DNA of 36,771 bases from the NCBI RefSeq assembly GCF_001672975.1, contig NZ_LZKU01000197.1:1-36771 (forward strand), read 5' to 3'. Below the pieces are notes generated by a model. The model was not told the DNA's origin. It was given only the letters and a program-made list of their open reading frames with translations, and searched no databases. Within the stretch, counting starts at the first letter, position 1. Every line of letters starts with the position of its first letter. Positions 31,600 to 36,771 of this stretch are shown one piece after another. The DNA is from Mycobacterium sp. 1465703.0 (GTDB taxonomy: Bacteria > Actinomycetota > Actinomycetes > Mycobacteriales > Mycobacteriaceae). A program made the position numbers and the translations under genes.

Positions 31600-32609
31600 T
31601 TCTCCGCGTGCCCGCCGAATTGCTTGCGCATCGCCGAGAGCGCCTTATTGGCGAAGTCGTCCAGTGAACGCGAGGCGAAGCGAGACTGCAGCGCGGTGGT
31701 CAGCACCGGCGAGGGGACGCCCTCGTCGATCGCCGCGATGGCGGTCCACCGGCCCTCCCCGGAGTCGGAAACCCGTCCGGAGAATTCCTTGAGGTCGGGC
31801 GAATCGTGCAACGCGGTCGCGGTCAGGTCCAGCAACCAAGAGCCGATGACGCTGCCGCGCCGCCACAGCTCGGCGACCTCCGGAATGTCGAAGTCGTACT
31901 GGTAGAACTCGGGGTGCTCCAGCGGCGCGGTTTCGGCGTCACCCTCCTGCACGTGCTTGCCGATGTCCGCATTGCGCAGGATGTTCAGCCCCTCGGCGAG
32001 CGAGGCCATCATGCCGTACTCGATGCCGTTGTGCACCATCTTGACGAAGTGCCCCGCACCGGCCCGCCCGCAGTGGAGATAGCCCTGCTCCGACCGAGCG
32101 ACCTCCCCATCGCGACCCGGCGTGCGGGCCGCAGCGTCGACGCCCGGCGCGACAGTGGCGAAGATCGGCTCGGCGTGCAGGAATGCCTCGTCGTCGCCGC
32201 CGATCATCAGGCAGTAGCCGCGTTCCCGGCCCCACACGCCGCCGCTCGTACCGCAGTCGAGTAGGTGAATGCCCTTCTCCGACAACGTTTTCGCATGGCG
32301 AATGTCGTCGCGGTAGTAGGAGTTGCCACCGTCGATGACGATGTCACCCGAATCCAGCGTCTTGGCCAGTTCCTCGATGACACCAGTCGTGATGGTGCCG
32401 GCCGGCACCATGACCCAGACGACCCGCGGCGCCGTCAGCTTATCGGCGAGCTCCTGCAGCGAGCCCACCCCGGTGGTCCTCTCCTCCCCTGCCATCGCCT
32501 TGACCGCGTCGGGGTTGTGGTCATAGACCACGCATTCATGTCCGCCCTTGGCGACGCGACGGACGATGTTCGCGCCCATTCGGCCTAGGCCGATCATCCC
32601 AAGCTGCAT
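31587..32609 (-). CDS. gnd: 6-phosphogluconate dehydrogenase, decarboxylating (short NAD-type)
   Basis: 340 residues, the short YqeC-like form. The N-terminal Rossmann motif is MIGLGRMGANIVRR. The substrate loop is DGGNSYYRDD, and the signature GAGHFVKMVHNGIEYGMM carries the catalytic Lys. It converts 6-phosphogluconate to ribulose-5-phosphate with CO2, the second oxidative step of the pentose-phosphate pathway. It follows zwf by 15 nt, and its ribosome site GGAG overlaps the zwf stop (TAAGGAG), so the two are co-expressed. In M. tuberculosis the homologue in this place is gnd2. Confidence 0.95.
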   Translation of the reverse strand: MQLGMIGLGRMGANIVRRVAKGGHECVVYDHNPDAVKAMAGEERTTGVGSLQELADKLTAPRVVWVMVPAGTITTGVIEELAKTLDSGDIVIDGGNSYYRDDIRHAKTLSEKGIHLLDCGTSGGVWGRERGYCLMIGGDDEAFLHAEPIFATVAPGVDAAARTPGRDGEVARSEQGYLHCGRAGAGHFVKMVHNGIEYGMMASLAEGLNILRNADIGKHVQEGDAETAPLEHPEFYQYDFDIPEVAELWRRGSVIGSWLLDLTATALHDSPDLKEFSGRVSDSGEGRWTAIAAIDEGVPSPVLTTALQSRFASRSLDDFANKALSAMRKQFGGHAEKPAN

Positions 32610-32624
32610 CGTGTCTGAGTCTCC

Positions 32625-34037
32625 TTACTGTTCGGTGGACGTGCTGCGCGGCAGCCACGGCTGGTGCCAACTGTGGTGGCCACGCAACAGCGCCTGTGCT
32701 GCCTCGGGTCCCCACGAGCCCTGTTCGTAATGGTGAATGCGGCCCGGTTTGTCCAGCACCGGCTGCACAATTCGCCATGTCTCCTCGATGGCGTCTTCGC
32801 GGGCGAACAACTGGCGATCTCCGTTGAAGGCGGCGTAGAGCAACCGTTCGTAGGGCCGGACCGGCTCGCCGAGATCCTCGGCGAAGGACGAGTCCAGGTG
32901 GACGTCGTGCCACGAATCGCCGGCTTGGGCGGACAACTGCAGCCGCATCCCCGGGTCGGGGTCGATGCGCAGCACGATCTGATTGCACTCGGGCGGCCGG
33001 CGGTTGGGCAGGAAGGAAAAGCCCGGAACGTGGTGCAGGAACATCCGGACCTCAGTGACCTTCTCCGGCAGCGCTTTTCCGGCGCGCAGGAAGATCGGCA
33101 CCCCGGCCCAGCGCCAGTTGTCGATCTCGGTTCTCAACGCGATGTAGGTCTCGGTGGTGGAATCCTTTGCCACGCCTGCGACGTCGGTATAGCCGCGGTA
33201 CTGGCCGCGGACGCAACGCTCCGGATCCAGCGCCGGCATCGCCCGGAAAACCTCGGCCTTCTTGTCGTTCAAGTCGTCGGCGCCGGCGCCGACCGGCGGC
33301 TCCATGGCGACCAGCGCGAGCACCTGCAGCAGGTGGTTTTGCACGACATCGCGCAGCGTGCCCACCGCGTCGTAGAACTTGCCGCGGTCCTCGATGCCGA
33401 AGTCCTCAGCCATGGTGATGTGGATCTCGGAGATGCTGTCGCGGTCCCACAGCTTGGCGAGCCCCTGGTTGGCGAACCGCAGGTATTGCAGTTCTTCGAC
33501 GGGTTGTTTGCCCAAAAAGTGGTCCACGCGCAGGATTTGGTCCTCGTCGAGCACCGCGCGCAGCCGCTTGTTGAGGTCGCGGGCCGAGTCCAGGTCGTGG
33601 CCGAACGGCTTCTCCACCGCCACCCGCGCCTGCTCCAGCAGGTCGGCTTTGGCGAGGTTCTCCACGATCGGCGCGAATAAAGCCGGCGGCATTTCCAGGT
33701 AGTAGAGCGGATGGGAATTCGCGGGGATCTGCTTGGCGAGCTGCTTGTAGAGGTCGTCATCGGTGACGTCGCCGTGCAGGTAGGACAGCCGGTCGGCCAG
33801 CCGGTCGAACACGGCCTCGTCGAACTTCTCCCCCGACGCCTTGATGGCGTCCCGCGCCCGATCCTTCAGCTGCTCGATGGTGATGTCGTCACTGGCAATA
33901 GCCACGATCGGGTGGTTCAGCATGTCGCGACGCTCGAGGCGGTACAACGCCCGAAATGTCATTTTGCGCGCCAAATCACCGGTGATTCCGAAGATCACCA
34001 GCAGGTCAGATGGGTTACTGTCGTCCTCGCCCAACAC
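32625..34037 (-). CDS. zwf: Glucose-6-phosphate dehydrogenase
   Basis: 470 residues. The N-terminal NADP motif is LLVIFGITGDLARKM, and the active-site signature RVDHFLGKQPVEEL (about residue 168) carries the catalytic His and Lys. EKPFGHDL precedes it, as in all G6PDs. It oxidises glucose-6-phosphate to the lactone and makes NADPH. The start is GTG at 34037 with GAGGGGAGC in front. It heads the zwf-gnd operon. No opcA or pgl lies next to it, unlike the second zwf locus of many mycobacteria, consistent with this being the zwf1-type copy. Confidence 0.96.
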   Translation of the reverse strand: MLGEDDSNPSDLLVIFGITGDLARKMTFRALYRLERRDMLNHPIVAIASDDITIEQLKDRARDAIKASGEKFDEAVFDRLADRLSYLHGDVTDDDLYKQLAKQIPANSHPLYYLEMPPALFAPIVENLAKADLLEQARVAVEKPFGHDLDSARDLNKRLRAVLDEDQILRVDHFLGKQPVEELQYLRFANQGLAKLWDRDSISEIHITMAEDFGIEDRGKFYDAVGTLRDVVQNHLLQVLALVAMEPPVGAGADDLNDKKAEVFRAMPALDPERCVRGQYRGYTDVAGVAKDSTTETYIALRTEIDNWRWAGVPIFLRAGKALPEKVTEVRMFLHHVPGFSFLPNRRPPECNQIVLRIDPDPGMRLQLSAQAGDSWHDVHLDSSFAEDLGEPVRPYERLLYAAFNGDRQLFAREDAIEETWRIVQPVLDKPGRIHHYEQGSWGPEAAQALLRGHHSWHQPWLPRSTSTEQ

Positions 34038-34164
34038 CGCTCCCCTCGAAAGTCACCTGATCGGCTCCTTTGAGATCACTACCCGCGGCCGGCGGACTCA
34101 ACACTAGACACTGCCGATGGGGCCGACAACCTGGGTGGACCGCAGCCTTGAAAGGATAACCGGC

Positions 34165-34989
34165 ATGCCGGACGCGCTACACATCACGATCTACGCCCTG
34201 GCCGGGATCGCCGCGATCGAAGGCGTCGGGCTAATCGTGCTGTGGCGGTTGCTGGTGCGCAGCCAGCAGGAGCTCGAGGAGCTGCGCCAGCGGACCGACG
34301 CCCGCACTCAGCTGCTGTCGGGTGGCCGCGAGGCCGTCAAACGGGTGTGGAACACCGCCAACCTGATGCGAAAGGAAGGCTTCGGCGCCGCGGTGCGCAG
34401 CAGCATCGAGGACCTCGCGGACTGGGCCGAAGTCGAGCGACCCGACCTGGCCCGCGTCACGCCGGACGGTCGGGTGGTGATCTTGTTCTCCGACATCGAG
34501 GAGTCCACCGCGCTCAACGAGCGGATCGGCGACCGGGCATGGGTCAAGCTGATCAGCTCGCACGACAAGCTGGTCTCAGATCTGGTGCAGCGAAGGTCCG
34601 GTCATGTGGTGAAGAGCCAGGGCGACGGATTCATGATCGCCTTCGCTCGGGCCGACCAAGCTGTCCTGTGCGGCATCGACTTGCAGCAGTCATTGCGCAG
34701 GGACGCAAAACGCAAGCGACACGACGAGATTCGGGTTCGGATCGGCATTCACATGGGACGTTCGGTACGCCGCGGTGATGATCTGTTCGGCCGCAACGTC
34801 GCAATGGCGGCACGAGTCGCCGGCCAGGCGATCGGTGGTGAGATTCTGGTGAGTCAGCCAGTGCGAGACGCGCTTTCCGATTCCGAGGACATCCGATTCG
34901 ATGGCGGACGCGATGCGGAACTGAAGGGCTTTTCGGGCAGCTATCGCTTGTTCGCCGTTCAGGCTCCGGCCGAGTCCGATTCGGACTGA
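34165..34989 (+). CDS. Membrane-anchored class III adenylate/guanylate cyclase
   Basis: 274 residues. One transmembrane helix ([21 protein letters not shown]), a short coiled stretch with [19 protein letters not shown], then a CHD catalytic domain. Metal Asp residues are in [10 protein letters not shown] and [10 protein letters not shown]; the Lys before it (VVKSQGDG) is the purine-specifying position for ATP. In the helix [13 protein letters not shown] the residue normally Asn is Ala, although the Arg is kept. This is the Rv1120c position, where I recall a degenerate cyclase in M. tuberculosis; here the frame is intact. The ATG at 34165 follows AAAGGAT. The 3' end overlaps the opposite-strand small membrane protein by 31 nt. 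Confidence 0.9.
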   Translation: MPDALHITIYALAGIAAIEGVGLIVLWRLLVRSQQELEELRQRTDARTQLLSGGREAVKRVWNTANLMRKEGFGAAVRSSIEDLADWAEVERPDLARVTPDGRVVILFSDIEESTALNERIGDRAWVKLISSHDKLVSDLVQRRSGHVVKSQGDGFMIAFARADQAVLCGIDLQQSLRRDAKRKRHDEIRVRIGIHMGRSVRRGDDLFGRNVAMAARVAGQAIGGEILVSQPVRDALSDSEDIRFDGGRDAELKGFSGSYRLFAVQAPAESDSD

Positions 34990-35150
34990 ACGCCTTCCCC
35001 ATTGGTTTCCGCCAGCCGCTGGTGCAGGCGATCGCGGACCTCGTCGGCGGTGTATGCGCGTCGTTGGCGTTGGTCACGAGCCACCAGCACGCCCCCGGCG
35101 ACGACGCCCGCGGCACCGGCCAATCCCAGCCACTTCCACACACTGCGCAT
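34959..35150 (-). CDS. Small single-span membrane protein, 63 residues
   Basis: Begins [20 protein letters not shown] with one membrane helix, then a basic stretch ([22 protein letters not shown]) and an acidic Ser/Glu-rich tail. TACCCT lies 6 nt before the ATG on the minus strand, as in leaderless mycobacterial genes; no ribosome site is seen. Its 3' end overlaps the cyclase by 31 nt, convergent. The family is unrecognised, but the composition change at the ATG and the promoter support it being real. Confidence 0.65.
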   Translation of the reverse strand: MRSVWKWLGLAGAAGVVAGGVLVARDQRQRRAYTADEVRDRLHQRLAETNGEGVQSESDSAGA

Positions 35151-35306
35151 GACACCAGGGTATGCGCAACCGGGTCGTTGAGCCCCGATTGTGATTGACT
35201 TGTGTGCCCGCAACGTACGACAACACATCGCGCGTGACGTACCGCGGGGTTGATAGTGGTGACGACCAGTGGTGAAAACTGCAGCGGCGAACGGGCTTAC
35301 ACGACA

Positions 35307-35987
35307 ATGCTCACCTTGAATCAAGCGCTCGAAGAGACCCGCACCGGGGACCTGTGGCTGTTTCGTGGTGGGTCGGGACCGGATCGCGCCATCCAGACGC
35401 TGACCAACAGCCCGGTGAACCACGTCGGAATGACGGTGGCCATCGACGACTTGCCGCCGCTGATCTGGCACGCCGAACTGGGCGACAAGCTCGCCGACCT
35501 GTGGACCGGAACGAATCATCGTGGCGTGCAACTCAACGACCTTGCGCAATCGGTGTTGCAGTGGTCGCAGCGCTACCACCAACGGTGCTGGCTACGTCAG
35601 CTGACTCCACCGGCTACCCGGGAGCAAGAGAACAAGCTGCTGCGGGTGATCGCCCGGATGGACGGCACCGCGTTTCCCACCACCATGCGCCTGACCGGCC
35701 GGTGGCTACGCGGCCGACTGCCGAATGCCTACGACTGGGTGCGGGGAGTTCCGTTCGTGGACAAGAAGGTTCGCGAATCGACAAAGCGGCAAAAGGAGCA
35801 ACAGCGGCTCGGGCTGGAGGCGGCCTACTGCGCGGAAACGGTGGCGATCACCTATGAGGAGATGGGGTTGCTCAGCACGGTGAAGTACTCCAACTATTTC
35901 GACCCCGGCAACTTTTGGAGCGGTGACAAGCTTCCGCTCGCACCGGGCTACGCACTGGGCGACGAGATCGAGATTGCGGTCGGCTAG
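35307..35987 (+). CDS. Permuted NlpC/P60-type (YiiX-like) putative cysteine peptidase/acylhydrolase
   Basis: 226 residues from the ATG at 35307. TGDLWLFRGGSGPDRAIQTL and NSPVNHVGMTV near the N terminus give the conserved His. The Cys comes late, in EAAYCAETVAITYEEMGLL. His-first, Cys-last is the signature of the circularly permuted papain-like fold (YiiX/YaeF group), whose members cleave amide bonds in peptidoglycan or lipid substrates. No signal peptide is evident. Upstream starts (to 35250) are possible but weakly supported. In M. tuberculosis this is the Rv1118c position, annotated as hypothetical in my memory. Confidence 0.7.
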   Translation: MLTLNQALEETRTGDLWLFRGGSGPDRAIQTLTNSPVNHVGMTVAIDDLPPLIWHAELGDKLADLWTGTNHRGVQLNDLAQSVLQWSQRYHQRCWLRQLTPPATREQENKLLRVIARMDGTAFPTTMRLTGRWLRGRLPNAYDWVRGVPFVDKKVRESTKRQKEQQRLGLEAAYCAETVAITYEEMGLLSTVKYSNYFDPGNFWSGDKLPLAPGYALGDEIEIAVG

Positions 35988-35994
35988 TCGAGAA

Positions 35995-36318
35995 TCACTC
36001 GACCGCCATCTCACCCATCTCCGACCAGCCCGCCGCGTCGATGGTCTGGTTGATGATCTTGGGCGTTGACTTCAGCGCCTGCGGGAGCTCTTGCATCGCC
36101 CGCTTGAAGTGATCACTGTTGACGTGAACACCGCCCGCCTCGTCGTCGCGGAACGCCTCCACCAAGACGTACTCCGCCGGGTTGTCCAGGCTGCGTGACC
36201 ACTCGAACCACAGATTGCCTTCTTCGGCCCGAGTCGCCGCGGTGAACGATGCGACGAGATCGGGCCAGCGGTCGGTCCACTCGGGCTTGGTCTCGAACTT
36301 GACGACGATGAAGATCAT
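35995..36318 (-). CDS. ABM-domain monooxygenase (YgiN-like putative quinol monooxygenase)
   Basis: 107 residues, the full length of a single antibiotic-biosynthesis-monooxygenase domain: FIVVKFETKPEWTDRWPDLV, NLWFEWSRSLDNPAEYVLVE, and HVNSDHFKRAMQELP with the HxxSxHF-type motif. Dimeric ferredoxin-like fold; members act on quinols or haem without a bound cofactor, but many are uncharacterised. It matches the Rv1117 position. It converges on the YiiX-like gene with 7 nt between stops. Confidence 0.88.
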   Translation of the reverse strand: MIFIVVKFETKPEWTDRWPDLVASFTAATRAEEGNLWFEWSRSLDNPAEYVLVEAFRDDEAGGVHVNSDHFKRAMQELPQALKSTPKIINQTIDAAGWSEMGEMAVE

Positions 36319-36456
36319 TGCGGCCCCGTTCGCTACTCGGAGTTACACCCGCCAATCGCCGCGGGCAGCGCCAGCCTATCCGGCCGCCGGCGAAGCGCGG
36401 CGGCCGGAGTGGCGGGAGGGTGGACGAAATTTTCCTTCGGTAATGGTTACAGCAAA

Positions 36457-36494
36457 GAGTGCTCATGCGTCACAAGTGACACATGAGCGCACTC
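36457..36494. repeat. Long inverted repeat / stem-loop
   Basis: GCTCATGCGTCACA is followed by AGTGACACATGAGC (36461-36488), palindromic at 12 of 14 positions. Allowing a 2-nt bulge, GAGTG and CACTC extend the stem to 36457-36494. It is too symmetric for chance and could be a dimeric-regulator operator or an RNA hairpin. Confidence 0.7.
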
Positions 36495-36691
36495 ATGCCG
36501 CAATGCAAGGAATCGGTCGTTCGTGGTGTAGCTCACAAATCAGCCAGCCTCGGCCGCATTTCACTTTCCGGCGCAGTGACCGTATTGCCGATTCCAAAGC
36601 CCAGAAAGAGCCATTCCATTAAATGGAGAATCTTGCGTCGTATTCGTTATTAATTCGCAATTCCCGCGTGGCCGGATAAAGCTGAATCAGG

Positions 36692-36771
36692 GAGCCGGCG
36701 CCGGTACTGGTGATCGCGGGCCTCGCCATTGCCGAAGGGGTCAAAGCTTGGCGCGGTCGCGATTGCTCGTT
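36692..36771 (+). pseudogene. Possible remnant resembling a cation-transporter C terminus
   Basis: The frame from 36692 reads EPAPVLVIAGLAIAEGVK then AWRGRDCS to the window edge. The EGxxAWRGxxC pattern is like the end of actinobacterial cation transporters, but the frame is closed by TGA at 36683-36685 and no N-terminal part is present. It could instead be a new gene starting at the GTG at 36710. Confidence 0.25.

Larger units (their letters stand above)
36319..36771. other. Non-coding tail of the window
   Basis: No convincing complete gene. The region contains a 28-bp near-perfect palindrome inside a longer stem-loop (36457-36494), a small perfect palindrome TCCATTAAATGGA at about 36612-36624, an AT-richer patch at about 36612-36662 unlike the surrounding GC-rich DNA, and a possible transporter remnant at the edge. 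Confidence 0.6.

Overview
The window is high-GC actinobacterial chromosome, almost certainly a Mycobacterium. The evidence is a 13E12-repeat (DUF222/HNH) protein, ppdK, an ephC-like hydrolase, gnd2/zwf1, a cobalamin riboswitch in front of metE, a KstR-type palindrome, frequent ATGA/GTGA start-stop overlaps and several apparently leaderless genes. From memory, the right half (about 16.2-36.3 kb) follows in inverted order the M. tuberculosis block Rv1117 to Rv1133c, but without prpR/prpDC; I could not run an alignment.

Left island (1-13.96 kb): this reads as a substrate-specific metabolic cluster. On the minus strand are the start of an aldehyde dehydrogenase, then (in transcription order) a VWA protein, a CbbQ/NorQ-type AAA ATPase, and a tightly packed operon of a signal-less periplasmic-binding-fold protein, an AveC-family membrane protein, an SDR and a P450. 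On the plus strand are an SDR, two acyl-CoA dehydrogenases and a nitroreductase-fold protein (translationally overlapping), a rare double-TetR regulator, and another SDR. The sequence itself suggests a single regulon. Six promoters (TTGAnn, 17 bp, TAnnnT) carry the same operator-like motif, consensus CCAAATATCTGTTC, either inside the spacer or just downstream of the -10. The double TetR in the same island is the obvious candidate regulator. The enzyme set (P450, SDRs, ALDH, paired acyl-CoA dehydrogenases) fits oxidation and beta-oxidation-like breakdown of a bulky hydrophobic molecule; the substrate is unknown.

Middle (13.99-25.4 kb): an NAD(P)-binding protein; an alpha/beta hydrolase followed by the C-terminal scrap of a tyrosine recombinase (an insertion scar); the cobalamin riboswitch and metE; a convergent terminator; a DUF3556 membrane protein under a KstR-like site; a small secreted protein; a flavin amine oxidase; the 13E12 protein; two secreted proteins; and a DoxX protein.

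Right (25.6-36.3 kb): a short PPDK (no C-terminal PEP barrel) coupled to a winged-helix protein, a WS/DGAT-like protein with an ephC-like hydrolase, a VOC protein, a BpoB-like hydrolase, the pentose-phosphate pair zwf-gnd, a membrane adenylate cyclase with an altered catalytic position, a small leaderless membrane protein, a permuted NlpC/P60-type protein and an ABM-domain monooxygenase. The last 450 bases are non-coding, with a long near-perfect palindrome and a possible gene remnant at the edge.
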